Assembly (NCBI RefSeq): GCF_900099905.1
Contig: NZ_FNEE01000012.1
Coordinates: 120,451 to 184,450, forward strand
DNA: 64,000 nucleotides
Source of the DNA: Mesorhizobium muleiense
Lineage (GTDB): Bacteria; Pseudomonadota; Alphaproteobacteria; Rhizobiales; Rhizobiaceae
Reading direction: 5' to 3'
A program made the translations under genes and the position numbers. The stretch's first letter is position 1; each line of letters opens with the position of its first letter. The notes under the pieces were generated by a model that had not been told where the DNA came from, did not search any database, and was given only the letters and a program-made list of their open reading frames with translations. Of this stretch, positions 17,503-25,938 are shown piece after piece.

Positions 17503-18390
17503 CTACCACCTCACCTTGGCGATACGGATGAAGAGGTTGGCAATGACGAGGATGATCACCAGGGTGACGAGGCTGAGCGTGGCTCCATAGCCCCATTTTA
17601 CGAAGCTGAACGTCTGCTGCCATGCATAGAGGGACAGCGAGTAGGTCGACGCTCCCGGCCCGCCGGAGGTCATGACGAAGACGTAGTCGAAAACCCGGAA
17701 CAGATCGATGCCGCGGACCAGCACCGCGATGGCGATCACCTTCGACATCATCGGCAGGGTGATGCGCCGGAAGATCTGGAACGACGAGGCGCCGTCGATC
17801 ATCGCGGCCTCGTAAGGCTCCGGCGGCAGCGCCCTGAGACCGGCAAGGAAGATGAGCACCATGAACGGCGTCCACTGCCAGATTTCCGCGACGAGAACGC
17901 CGGCAAGCGCGGTCGACGCGGTGGCGAGGATGGGGTTGTTCGAATTGAGCAGTCCGATCGACTGCAGGAGATAGCTGATCACCCCGAACTGCGGATCCTC
18001 CATCAGCAGATACATCATGCCGACAATGGCTGGCGGAATGACGAGCGTCATCGTCAGTACGCCGCGCAGGAATCCGAAACCGAAGCCGTCGCTGTCGAGG
18101 AGCAGCGCGATCGCCATGCCGAGCACCAGCTCGAAGATCAGCGCGATGGCGAAATAGGTGAAGGTGATGACGAGCGACTGCCAGAACCGCGTGTCGTTCC
18201 ACAGCTGCACCCAGTTTTCCGTTCCGACGAATTCGAGCGCCCGCCGGCGCGGGACGAACTCATGGAAGCTCAGCCAGATGTTGTAGACGAGAGGATACAC
18301 GGTGAAGACAAGGAGGATCGCCACCAGCGGCAGCAGCCAGGGCAGCGGGTGATCCGAAATGACGAAACGTCTGGCTTGGGCAACCCGCAC
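17503..18390 (-). CDS. sugar ABC permease (MalF-like)
   Basis: A 295-residue permease with six helices and an EAA loop (EAAMIDGASSFQIFRRITLP, about 196-215). The GTG at 18390 is chosen because GGAGG lies exactly 5 nt upstream. An in-frame ATG at 18435 would place the start inside the operator-like element and lacks a ribosome binding site. It is the first gene of the importer operon, divergent from the SorC regulator. Confidence 0.9.
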   Translation of the reverse strand: MRVAQARRFVISDHPLPWLLPLVAILLVFTVYPLVYNIWLSFHEFVPRRRALEFVGTENWVQLWNDTRFWQSLVITFTYFAIALIFELVLGMAIALLLDSDGFGFGFLRGVLTMTLVIPPAIVGMMYLLMEDPQFGVISYLLQSIGLLNSNNPILATASTALAGVLVAEIWQWTPFMVLIFLAGLRALPPEPYEAAMIDGASSFQIFRRITLPMMSKVIAIAVLVRGIDLFRVFDYVFVMTSGGPGASTYSLSLYAWQQTFSFVKWGYGATLSLVTLVIILVIANLFIRIAKVRW

Positions 18391-18420
18391 GCGTTCCTCC
18401 CGAACCGCTTCGTTTTGCGA

Positions 18421-18453
18421 TGCACAAATGTTCATATCTTGTGCATTTGTTCA
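18421..18453. promoter_or_regulatory. SorC-type operator between importer operon and regulator
   Basis: A 33-nt element starts TGCACAAA, has CATATC at 18433-18438 and ends TTTGTTCA. Inside it TGCACAA (18421-18427) and TTGTGCA (18439-18445) form an inverted repeat. It sits between the divergent permease and SorC genes and matches three other elements in this window in layout. Confidence 0.6.
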
Positions 18454-18521
18454 AATGCTATATCGTCGCCCTGTCTGTGGCAAGCACTTGTTGGGTGCGC
18501 CACAAGCATCGGAGGACCCTC

Positions 18522-19442
18522 ATGACGTCGATCGGTCTGCTGGCACGGGTTGCCCATCAGTATTTCGTGCTGGGCGAAACGCAGCAGGCCATCGCCGAGC
18601 GGCTGCAGATCAACCGCACCAAGATCCACAGGCTGCTGGCCGAGGCGAAGGAGCGCGGCATCGTCTCGATCCGCATCAATGCCGGGACGTCCCAGGCGCT
18701 CGAAATGGAAGAACAGCTCAGGCGGAAGTACCGGCTCGACATATGCAGCGTCACACCTGATGACACCGGGTCGGAACTCGGGCTCTCCGAAGTGATCGGC
18801 ATCTATGCCGCGCAGACCGTCGAGACGCTGCTCAGGGACGACATGACGGTCGCCATGGCATGGGGCCGAACCATGCGATGGCTCGCTTCCAACATCGAGC
18901 CGGTGGCGCTCAGAAACGTTACCGTCGTGCCGCTTCTCGGCTCGCTGTCGCGCCGGTCGTCGATCGACAAATACGACGCCGCCGCCGTCTTTGCCCAGCG
19001 CACCCAGGCCGAATCCTATTATCTCCCCGGACCCATCATCTGCGACAGCCGTGAAAGCCGTGAGACGATCCTGCAGCAACCGAGCGCGCGCGAGGTTATC
19101 CAGAAGGCGCTGAACGCCGACCTTGCGCTGATGAGCGTCGGCGGCACAACCAGTTCGACGCTGCGGAGCGTCGGTTACATGACCGACGAGGAATTCGACG
19201 ATGTCCTGAGACTGAATCCGATCGGGAACTTTCTCGGCTATTTCTTCGACCGGGACGCCGAACTCATCGACCATCCCGTCAACGAGCGCATTGTCGGGGT
19301 CTATCCTCGCGACACGCTGAACATTCCCAAGCGCATCCTCGTTTCCGGCGGAAAGAACAAGGTCGGCATCATGACCAAGCTCCTGGAAAAGGGATTCTTC
19401 ACTGGCCTCATCACCGACCAGGGGACGGGCAGTTCGCTGTGA
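18522..19442 (+). CDS. SorC/DeoR-like sugar-binding transcriptional regulator
   Basis: A 306-residue regulator: N-terminal helix-turn-helix (about 20-46, QQAIAERLQINRTKIHRLL) and the SorC C-terminal sugar-phosphate-binding domain with DDMTVAMAWGRTMRWLA and LMSVGGTTSSTLRSVGYM. The ATG at 18522 has GGAGG upstream; an in-frame extension to 18420 runs through the operator. It is divergent from the ABC importer operon, which it probably represses until a phosphorylated sugar accumulates. Confidence 0.9.
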   Translation: MTSIGLLARVAHQYFVLGETQQAIAERLQINRTKIHRLLAEAKERGIVSIRINAGTSQALEMEEQLRRKYRLDICSVTPDDTGSELGLSEVIGIYAAQTVETLLRDDMTVAMAWGRTMRWLASNIEPVALRNVTVVPLLGSLSRRSSIDKYDAAAVFAQRTQAESYYLPGPIICDSRESRETILQQPSAREVIQKALNADLALMSVGGTTSSTLRSVGYMTDEEFDDVLRLNPIGNFLGYFFDRDAELIDHPVNERIVGVYPRDTLNIPKRILVSGGKNKVGIMTKLLEKGFFTGLITDQGTGSSL

Positions 19443-19458
19443 CCGGCCGGGGTTGCGG

Positions 19459-19476
19459 CGGCAGCCGAAGCTGCCG
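19459..19476 (+). terminator. short hairpin between convergent SorC and HAD genes
   Basis: CGGCAGC/GCTGCCG with a CGAA tetraloop, 17 bp after the regulator stop. No T-run follows, so this is a weak candidate. Confidence 0.3.
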
Positions 19477-19593
19477 TGCGATGTTGCCTGGCGCATCGCG
19501 CCCGCTTGCCTAGGCCGTCCCTGGTTCGGTTCCATCGCCTGCAGAACATCCTTTTTTGCGTCTTTTGCAGTCCGCATTTTTCGCGCCCACCGA

Positions 19594-20421
19594 TCAGCCC
19601 AATCCCGACCTCCGGTTCGCCAGGATCATATCGGCAATCTCGACGAAGCCGCGGCCACCCCGCGACCTGGCGACGAAAGCGGGTTCGGCGTCGATCTGTC
19701 CCTGGAAATCCACCACATTCGCGACCCCGAACGCGTTCGGAAAGAACCCGAACATCGGGGCGTCGTTCGGGCTGTCTCCAACGAAAGCATAGGCCTGCCT
19801 TTCAGCATCGAGATCGGTTCCCAGCCTCTCGCTTGCAAAGCGGCGCGTCATCGCCAGCTTGTCGTATCGGCCAAACCAGCCGTTCACATGGATCGACGAA
19901 ATCTTGGCGACAGCGCCGGCCTCCTCGAAAATCTGCTTGATGCGCCTGGCATCGGACAGCGGCAGCGCCGGAACATCCTCGCAAAAGTCGATGGCCAGGT
20001 CGGCTTCGCGATATTGCTGGTCGGCGGATACCGCCGAACCCGGCACCTCCTGGACAATGCGCTTTTCCAGTTCGGTGAGCCTGCGCCTGTTTTCCCGGCG
20101 TTCGTCAGCGCTTGCCGCGAAAACCCGGATCATCTTTCGCATTGCCTGATCGTAAGCGAAGTAAAAAGCGCCATTTTCGCCGACCACGCCGGTGACCGGC
20201 CAGAACCGGGCAATCATGTCGCACCAGCCTGCCGGTCTCCCGGTAATGGGAGCAACGACAAGGCCCGCCTCGTGCAGGCGTTCGAGCGCACGGTAGGCGT
20301 CCGCCGGAAGACGACCCTCAGTGGTCAAGGTGTCGTCGATATCGCAGAAGACGCCGCGAATGCGCGATGCAGTTTCGGGTCCGAATTCGGCGAGGTCGCG
20401 CATCCGGTCAGGCTTCCCCAC
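19594..20421 (-). CDS. HAD-superfamily phosphatase
   Basis: A HAD hydrolase of about 275 residues. Motif I is GVFCDIDDTLT, giving the DxD nucleophile and acid; motif II is the threonine in APITGRPAG; motif IV is FVGDSPNDAPMF. The cap between them is of the C2 type found in sugar and glycerate phosphatases. The GTG at 20421 has GGAGG 9 nt upstream; an ATG at 20403 is the alternative. It overlaps or abuts the stop of the dehydrogenase gene (20408), so the two are coupled and the phosphatase may act on its product. Confidence 0.85.
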   Translation of the reverse strand: MGKPDRMRDLAEFGPETASRIRGVFCDIDDTLTTEGRLPADAYRALERLHEAGLVVAPITGRPAGWCDMIARFWPVTGVVGENGAFYFAYDQAMRKMIRVFAASADERRENRRRLTELEKRIVQEVPGSAVSADQQYREADLAIDFCEDVPALPLSDARRIKQIFEEAGAVAKISSIHVNGWFGRYDKLAMTRRFASERLGTDLDAERQAYAFVGDSPNDAPMFGFFPNAFGVANVVDFQGQIDAEPAFVARSRGGRGFVEIADMILANRRSGLG

Positions 20422-21736
20422 GCGCAAAATCCTCCAGCATTCCTGCATCCGCAGCAATGTCGAGGAACGAGAAGCGATTGCGCATCTCCCGGCAATGAAC
20501 GACGGCTTCGCGATAGAAATCGGCCGGCGTGCCCAATTCGGCCGCTGAAATCGGCCCGCCGGTCGATTTCAGCAGGCGCTGCATCTCGTCGACAGGCACC
20601 ATGAATTGCTTGAGCTCCTGCCTGAGTGTCGGCCAGAGCTCCTGCAGCCGCTCGTTGAATGCGGCGGCGGCAGTCTCGTCGAAGGCCTTCTTCTTCAGTT
20701 CGTCGAGACATTGTGCGGCGACAGCCGGACCCATGCGGCGGACCATGTCGTCAGGATCGATCTTCGTCGCCTTCACCACCGGCGGCTTGTCGCTTGCAAG
20801 CATTGCCTGCTGCAATCGCGCCATGGTGAGCGAAGCGAGGCCGACCTGGGTGCCGTGCAGCGTGCCGGGGTGACGCTCGCCGGCGAAACAGTCGATGTAG
20901 TGCGATATTTGATGCTCGCCCATGGAACCGTGATTGGAGACGCCGGTGAAGGAAATTCCGAGACCGCAGAGCGTCAGCACGCGATAGAGGTAGCCATTGG
21001 CCTCGATGTCATGTTCGGCAAGATTTCCAGCACGCTGGTTGAGCGCCGCCTCATCCTTTTCCTGGATGAGAAACGGGACCTGATGGTAGGCCGTGCCAAG
21101 CAGGCGGTGCGACATCCACCAGTCGATCTGGGCGACCGAGCGGCAAAGGCAGTCACCGAACCCCGCCGCCGACAGGTAGGTCGGGGCGGCAGCGGAGACG
21201 CCAAGATCGACGAAAAAGCCTGAAGGGGCGTGGGAAGGCAGCGATACCTTCAGGCCGCTTTCCAGTGTGATGGACGCAGTCGTCGATGTGTAGCCGTTCA
21301 TCGAACCGGCCGTCCCGAACACGCAATAGCGCCGCTCATTCCTTCCGGTGACGAACTTGCAGAGATCGTTGATGGTCCCGGAACCCACCGCGACCACGGC
21401 GTCTGCATCGGCGAGTTTGACGGCCAGGCTCTCGACATTGGCCATGTCGGCATGTGGGTGATCCAGGATCACCACATCGACAGGGCCGAGCGTCTTAAGT
21501 TCGCGCGCAACGCGCTGGCCAAGCGCATCATAGGTGGCGGCATCCGCAACGACCGTGAACCGCTCGCCCAGATCGAGCTCCGAAACCAGATCGGCCGCCC
21601 GCCCGTCGAGGCTTTCTTCGATGACAATCCGGTCATACGGCACCACGGCCTTTTCACCGGTCTCAGGGTTGGTCCAGCGCCCGTCCAGAATGTCGTCGAT
21701 CAATGCCGTCCAGGATCCGGCTGCCGGATTGGTCAT
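20408..21736 (-). CDS. glycerol-1-phosphate dehydrogenase-like (AraM/EgsA family) enzyme
   Basis: The 442-residue protein belongs to the iron-type ADH/glycerol-1-phosphate dehydrogenase group. It has VAVGSGTINDLCKF for the dinucleotide site, a GTAGSMNGYTS block, DLGVSAAAPTYLSAAGFGD, and metal ligands likely in HGSMGEHQISHY and GTLHGTQVGL. The family's known members reduce dihydroxyacetone phosphate to sn-glycerol-1-phosphate or act on related polyol phosphates. The ATG at 21736 has GAGG 5 nt upstream. It is divergent from a SorC regulator and coupled to a HAD phosphatase. The real substrate is uncertain. Confidence 0.85.
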   Translation of the reverse strand: MTNPAAGSWTALIDDILDGRWTNPETGEKAVVPYDRIVIEESLDGRAADLVSELDLGERFTVVADAATYDALGQRVARELKTLGPVDVVILDHPHADMANVESLAVKLADADAVVAVGSGTINDLCKFVTGRNERRYCVFGTAGSMNGYTSTTASITLESGLKVSLPSHAPSGFFVDLGVSAAAPTYLSAAGFGDCLCRSVAQIDWWMSHRLLGTAYHQVPFLIQEKDEAALNQRAGNLAEHDIEANGYLYRVLTLCGLGISFTGVSNHGSMGEHQISHYIDCFAGERHPGTLHGTQVGLASLTMARLQQAMLASDKPPVVKATKIDPDDMVRRMGPAVAAQCLDELKKKAFDETAAAAFNERLQELWPTLRQELKQFMVPVDEMQRLLKSTGGPISAAELGTPADFYREAVVHCREMRNRFSFLDIAADAGMLEDFARGEA

Positions 21737-21788
21737 GACATCCTCATGCTGGCGACCCTGTAATCGAGGCGCAGGAGCGTTGGCGTTA

Positions 21789-21821
21789 TAAACAATAGTC
21801 ACCTATCACTGTCTTTTGTCA
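21789..21821. promoter_or_regulatory. SorC-type operator between dehydrogenase and regulator
   Basis: Read on the minus strand, a 33-nt element starts TGACAAAA and ends TTGTTTA, the same length and end-sequences as the other SorC-type sites here. CTTGAC on the minus strand overlaps its start and is a good rhizobial -35 for the dehydrogenase operon. Confidence 0.45.
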
Positions 21822-21874
21822 AGCATTTGCCCGCGACGCTTGACTTCGTTCTGCAAACCTGCGGAAAAAGGGAC

Positions 21875-22858
21875 ATGAATGCCAACGCCGACATCGACGT
21901 AGTCCGACCATCTGGGCTCTCGGCACTGCCGCCCGAATTCGACAGCGCGGTAGCGTGGGCTGCCTGGCTCTACTATGTCGACCAGCTCAACCAGAGCGAC
22001 GTGGCCAAGGTCATGAACGTCTCCAGGGCGAGCGTGGTGCACTATCTGCAGGAGGCGCGCGAAAGCGGACTTGTCGCCGTGCAGGTCGACCACGACGCTT
22101 TTGCCCGCACCTTGACCTCGCGGCGTCTCATGGAAAAATACGGGCTTCGCGGCGCCGCGGTTATCCCCGACCTTGATCCAAACGATGCCGACCGCCGCAT
22201 CGGCGAAGCGGCAGGACGGCTGCTGGCGTCGATGGTCGATCCGGGTGACACGATCGGCGTTGCCTGGGGAAAAACGGTGCTCGCTGCCGCCCGCTCGATC
22301 CCACGACTACGGCATGATCGGAACCTCACCGTCGTCCAGCTCTCGGGAAGCTCGATCGGCACCAGCGATTTCTCGCCGGAATTCTGCACCTCGCTGATGG
22401 CCAACCGGCTCGGCGCCCGCTGCATAAACCTGCTTGCCCCGGCGATCGTCTCCACCGACGAACTGCACGACCAACTCATGCAGGAGCCGATGCTCGTCAA
22501 CCAGTTCCGCATGATCCATGCCGCCGGCAAAGTCATCTTCGGGATCGGCGATATCGGGCCGGAGAGCACCTATGCCCGAGCCGGGATATCGGATGCCGCC
22601 GCACTTGCCGGCATGATCGAGCAGGGCGCGCTCGGGGTCATCATCGGGCGGTTCATCGACGCTCAGGGAGCCGCTTTCGCAACGCCGCTCGACGGACGCA
22701 CCGTCGGCATCACGCTCGACGAACTGAAAGCGGTGCCGGTCCGCATCTGCGCCGCCGGTGGCGCCCGCAAGATGGCGGCGATCAGGGCCGGGCTCGGCGG
22801 CGGATATGCGACACATTTTGTCACCGACATGGCCACCGCGAACAGTCTCTTGGAATAA
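21875..22858 (+). CDS. SorC-like transcriptional regulator
   Basis: The 327-residue protein has an N-terminal helix-turn-helix (about 38-63, QSDVAKVMNVSRASVVHYL) and a SorC sugar-binding domain (GDTIGVAWGKTVLAAARS; FGIGDIGPESTYARAGI). The ATG at 21875 has AAAGGGA upstream. It is divergent from the glycerol-1-phosphate-dehydrogenase-like gene and followed 54 bp later by an FGGY kinase on the same strand, so the kinase product may be its inducer. Confidence 0.9.
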   Translation: MNANADIDVVRPSGLSALPPEFDSAVAWAAWLYYVDQLNQSDVAKVMNVSRASVVHYLQEARESGLVAVQVDHDAFARTLTSRRLMEKYGLRGAAVIPDLDPNDADRRIGEAAGRLLASMVDPGDTIGVAWGKTVLAAARSIPRLRHDRNLTVVQLSGSSIGTSDFSPEFCTSLMANRLGARCINLLAPAIVSTDELHDQLMQEPMLVNQFRMIHAAGKVIFGIGDIGPESTYARAGISDAAALAGMIEQGALGVIIGRFIDAQGAAFATPLDGRTVGITLDELKAVPVRICAAGGARKMAAIRAGLGGGYATHFVTDMATANSLLE

Positions 22859-22912
22859 CCGGCACTTGGACCAACCAGCACCGGTGGAACTCATCGTCTC
22901 GGGAGGACAATC

Positions 22913-24415
22913 ATGGGCAGCAGCGACGGACCTCTTGTCGTCGGCCTCGACAGTTCCACCCAATCCTGCAAGGCGATTGCCTGGAGCCGGGACGGACGAG
23001 CCGTGGCGGAAGGCCGGGCGCCGCTCGAACTGATGAAGCCGAGGCCGGACTATGTCGAGCAGGAGGTCACCGACTGGTGGCGGGCCGCAACAGCGGCGCT
23101 GCGACAGCTTGTCGACGCGGTCGACGCGACACGCATCGCCGGGATCGCGATCTCCAACCAGCGCGAGACCGTTGCCCTCATCGACGGCGCCGGCGCGCCG
23201 ATCGGACCCGCCAGCCTGTGGCTCGATGAACGCGCCGCCGGGCTGGTCGACCGTTTCGCGGCGGAGATCGGCCGTGAGCGACTGCACCAGATCACCGGCA
23301 AGCCGATCGACGTGACGCCGGTCGTCTATCGCCTGAAATGGCTGCGCGAGAACGAGCCGGAACGGTTGGACCAGGCGAACAAAATCCTCGACGTGCATGG
23401 CTATCTGACGCTGAGACTGACGGGAACGCCAAGCGCGAGCTGGACCAGCGCCGATCCGTTCGGTCTCTTCGACATCTCGCGCAAGGCATGGTCGCAGCCG
23501 ATCCTCGATCATCTCGGCATCAAACCGTCGCAACTTCCCAATGCGGTGCGGTCCGGCACGCGAGTCGGGACTGTTCATGCCGCAGCCGCCGCCGCAACCG
23601 GCCTTTCGCAAGGAACCCCGGTGATTGCCGCCGGCGGCGATGGGCAATGCGCCGGGCTCGGCGTCAATGCCATGCGCGACGGCGTCGTCTATCTCAATCT
23701 CGGAACCGCGATCATCGCGGGAATCTGGTCGCCAGAACCGGTGGTCGGCGCCTTCTGGCGCACCATGACCTCGCCAACCGGCGATGGCTATTTCCTCGAG
23801 GCCGTGCAGCGGGCGGGTGTCTATTTCGTCAACTGGTTCGTCGACATGTTTGCCGGCGGGCGCTCCGATCCGGCGATCTTCGACCGCCTCGAAAGGGAAG
23901 CGGCGGCCGTGCCGATCGGCTCGGACGGACTTCTCGCCGGCACCACCCTGGTCGGCTGCATGGACCCGCACTGGGATCCGAGCGCACGCGCCAGCTTCAT
24001 CGGCATGCACCCCTCGCACACGCTCGGTCATTTTTATCGTGCAGGGCTCGAGGCAATGACGCTGCAAACCGCCCGGGCTCTTGAAGAGATGCGCAGCCAT
24101 GGTCTTTCGCCGGCGCAAATGGTGGCGATCGGCGGCGGCGCCAACAGCAGGCTTTGGACAAAGATGATCGCGGACGCAACCGGGATCGCGATCCATAAGG
24201 GTCACAATGCCGAAGCCTCGTCGCTCGGTGCAGCGATCAGCGCGGCGGTCGGCATCGGATGGTTCGAGGGTTTTGCCGAGGCTGCGGATGCGATGACGAG
24301 CATCGCCGAGACAATCGAGCCGGACCCCGGCTGCCGCGCAGCGTGGGACGCGCTCTCGGCCAGGCAGGCCAAGGTCTTTTCCGCGACCCGATTCGCCTGG
24401 CGAGCTGGAGCGTGA
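22913..24415 (+). CDS. FGGY-family carbohydrate kinase
   Basis: A 500-residue sugar kinase with the N-terminal phosphate-binding VVGLDSSTQSCKAIAW (9-24), the substrate-domain block ISNQRETVALID and the C-terminal ATP-site AIGGGANSRLW near 405-415. FGGY kinases phosphorylate pentoses, hexoses or polyols in the cytoplasm. It is more like xylulokinase/erythritol-type kinases than glycerol kinase. GGAGG lies about 10 nt before the ATG. It is co-transcribed with the SorC regulator upstream and convergent with the ArsC-like gene. Confidence 0.92.
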   Translation: MGSSDGPLVVGLDSSTQSCKAIAWSRDGRAVAEGRAPLELMKPRPDYVEQEVTDWWRAATAALRQLVDAVDATRIAGIAISNQRETVALIDGAGAPIGPASLWLDERAAGLVDRFAAEIGRERLHQITGKPIDVTPVVYRLKWLRENEPERLDQANKILDVHGYLTLRLTGTPSASWTSADPFGLFDISRKAWSQPILDHLGIKPSQLPNAVRSGTRVGTVHAAAAAATGLSQGTPVIAAGGDGQCAGLGVNAMRDGVVYLNLGTAIIAGIWSPEPVVGAFWRTMTSPTGDGYFLEAVQRAGVYFVNWFVDMFAGGRSDPAIFDRLEREAAAVPIGSDGLLAGTTLVGCMDPHWDPSARASFIGMHPSHTLGHFYRAGLEAMTLQTARALEEMRSHGLSPAQMVAIGGGANSRLWTKMIADATGIAIHKGHNAEASSLGAAISAAVGIGWFEGFAEAADAMTSIAETIEPDPGCRAAWDALSARQAKVFSATRFAWRAGA

Positions 24416-24431
24416 AAAGCATCCCGTCCGG

Positions 24432-24776
24432 CTACTTCAACCCGCCCAGCGCCTGCTGATAGACATCAGGCTTGAAGCCGACGAGGATACGATCGCCAAA
24501 ATCGAGGACCGGCCGCTTGATCATCGTCGGTTTGGCCAGCATCAGCGCCTTGGCCTTCCTCTCGTCGAGGCTCAGCCTGTCCGTGTCCGACAGTTCGCGA
24601 AACGTCGTGCTCGACTTGTTGAGCAGGATTTCCCAGCCGACCTTGCCGGACCAGCCGTCGAGCCTATCCGCCTCCAGCCCCTCGACCCTGTAGTCGTGAA
24701 AACGATAGGCGACATCGTGGCTTTCCAGCCAGATGCGCGCCTTTTTGATCGTGTCGCAATTGGTGATGCCGTACAT
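24432..24776 (-). CDS. ArsC/Spx-family reductase-like protein
   Basis: About 114 residues from the ATG at 24776: MYGITNCDTIKKARIWL with a single active-site-like cysteine at the usual ArsC position (xNCDT), then VEGLEADRLDGWSGKVGWE and KPTMIKRPVLDFGDRILVGF. This is the YffB/Spx-like branch (glutathione-dependent reductase type). Upstream in-frame starts exist (to 24830) but the family begins at this methionine. No good Shine-Dalgarno is visible. A single-gene unit. Confidence 0.85.
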   Translation of the reverse strand: MYGITNCDTIKKARIWLESHDVAYRFHDYRVEGLEADRLDGWSGKVGWEILLNKSSTTFRELSDTDRLSLDERKAKALMLAKPTMIKRPVLDFGDRILVGFKPDVYQQALGGLK

Positions 24777-24940
24777 GGTGATCGTCAATATTTTGGCCCT
24801 CGGACTCATTGCTAGTCGAATCTGGCGCACCCTAAACCACCGTTCAGACTTTGCCAGCGATCATGAGGAGATGGGCTTTTTCGACGGTTGGGGCACCGTG
24901 GCGATCAGCGGCATATGTGAAGGGGATTTGAGCTTGCTCA

Positions 24941-24974
24941 CACGGCGGCCAGGGCATTCGTCCTGGCCGCCGTG
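24941..24974 (-). terminator. strong hairpin downstream of the NTF2-like gene
   Basis: A perfect 13-bp stem (CACGGCGGCCAGG/CCTGGCCGCCGTG) with an 8-nt loop lies 48 bp after the stop of the NTF2-like gene. No T-run follows on either strand. Confidence 0.45.
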
Positions 24975-25021
24975 CCTGATTTCCAACGATGCAGCGAGTA
25001 CAAAGCTTCCGGAAGCCGGTT

Positions 25022-25375
25022 TCAATAATAGAAGCGCTCTTCGGCAATTTTGCCGTTCTTGACCGTGTACAGACCAACCTCATCCATGCTGACACGCTCA
25101 CCTGTAGCCTTGGGCGTTATGTCAAACTTGAAGCGCACTGCGAACTGGTCGCCGTTGACATATGGGCCCTCGACCGCGCCGCCATGAACTTCGTGGTTCT
25201 CTTCCCACCACTGGCCCTTCTGCCTCACGGCTTCCTTGCCATTGCAGACGGCCATCGGCCCTTCCATCGCTTCGTAGCTGACGATGTCGTCGGCATTGTA
25301 CTTCTCAGCCGCAACATCGTTCTGACCCTGCTTGAGCAGATCTGTGAAATCCTTGGCAATTTCCGCGGTGGTCAT
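25022..25375 (-). CDS. SnoaL/NTF2-like domain protein
   Basis: A 117-residue soluble protein of the cone-shaped NTF2/SnoaL fold: N-terminal helix with LLKQGQNDVAAEKY, a central NGKEAVRQKGQWWEE, and strand-rich QFAVRFKFDITPKATGERVSMDEVGLYTV (given here in part) ending NGKIAEERFYY. The family includes small isomerases and many proteins of unknown role. AGGAGG precedes the ATG at ideal distance. It stands alone. Confidence 0.85.
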   Translation of the reverse strand: MTTAEIAKDFTDLLKQGQNDVAAEKYNADDIVSYEAMEGPMAVCNGKEAVRQKGQWWEENHEVHGGAVEGPYVNGDQFAVRFKFDITPKATGERVSMDEVGLYTVKNGKIAEERFYY

Positions 25376-25555
25376 ATGTTCCTCCTGTTCAGACTAATTC
25401 CAAGTAGGGCACTTGCTGGCCTGCCACGATGAATAGCGCGTGCCAGCCCCTTGCCCTCAACCAATTATGATGCAACGAACGCGTGAAACAAAACAGGAAC
25501 AAACTGGAGAGTCAAGTGGAGATCGAGCCGGCCGGGGAAGGCCGGCGCTCGAATG

Positions 25556-25573
25556 TAATGCAGTTTTGCATTA
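25556..25573. promoter_or_regulatory. palindromic operator upstream of the AbrB-type antitoxin
   Basis: TAATGCA and TGCATTA form a perfect 7-bp inverted repeat around GTTT, 27 bp before the antitoxin ATG. Antitoxins of this family bind such palindromes over their own promoter. Confidence 0.55.
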
Positions 25574-25600
25574 TGTCTGTTTTACTCAGGAGATTCTGCC

Positions 25601-25867
25601 ATGACGACACTGACCGTAACAGCACGGGGGCAGGTCACTTTTCGGAAGGAAGTGCTCCAACACCTCGGCATCAAGCCGGGAGAAAAAATTGAACTGGATT
25701 TGCTGCCGGATGGCCGGGCAGAGCTAAGGGCATCGCAGCCGAAGGGATCGTTTCGGGACCTTCATGGCTTCCTGAAAGGCAAGACGAATGGCCAGGTTCT
25801 CACTATTGAGGAAATCAATGAGGCAATTGCCGAGGCTAGTGCGGCCGCCGGGGCCGGCAAGGAATGA
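25601..25867 (+). CDS. AbrB/MazE/SpoVT-type antitoxin (VapB-like)
   Basis: An 88-residue protein with the swapped-hairpin DNA-binding domain at about 1-45: TVTARGQVTFRKEVLQHLGI and KPGEKIELDLLPDGR. The C-terminal part (DLHGFLKGKTNG...IEEINEAIAEA) is the toxin-binding tail seen in VapB antitoxins. It overlaps the start of a truncated PIN-toxin remnant by the ATGA arrangement typical of toxin-antitoxin pairs. A perfect palindrome lies over its promoter region. Confidence 0.85.
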   Translation: MTTLTVTARGQVTFRKEVLQHLGIKPGEKIELDLLPDGRAELRASQPKGSFRDLHGFLKGKTNGQVLTIEEINEAIAEASAAAGAGKE

Positions 25868-25914
25868 AGATCACGGCTGATACGAATGTAAAGGGCATTC
25901 CGCCCGCCTCCTAA
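25864..25914 (+). pseudogene. truncated VapC/PIN toxin remnant
   Basis: The ATG at 25864 overlaps the antitoxin stop as ATGA and reads M-K-I-T-A-D-T-N-V, the canonical start of VapC-type PIN toxins with the first catalytic aspartate. It then runs into unrelated sequence and stops after 16 residues. The rest of the toxin (normally about 130 residues) is gone and the next gene comes from the opposite strand. A deletion most likely removed the toxin body. Confidence 0.7.
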
Positions 25915-25938
25915 AGGCGAGCGCCTGATAAGAATGTC

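Noticed and set aside
22307..24205. A 632-codon open frame on the minus strand
   Set aside because: It lies antisense to the SorC regulator and the FGGY kinase, both with full family motifs. Long antisense frames are expected from high GC codon bias.
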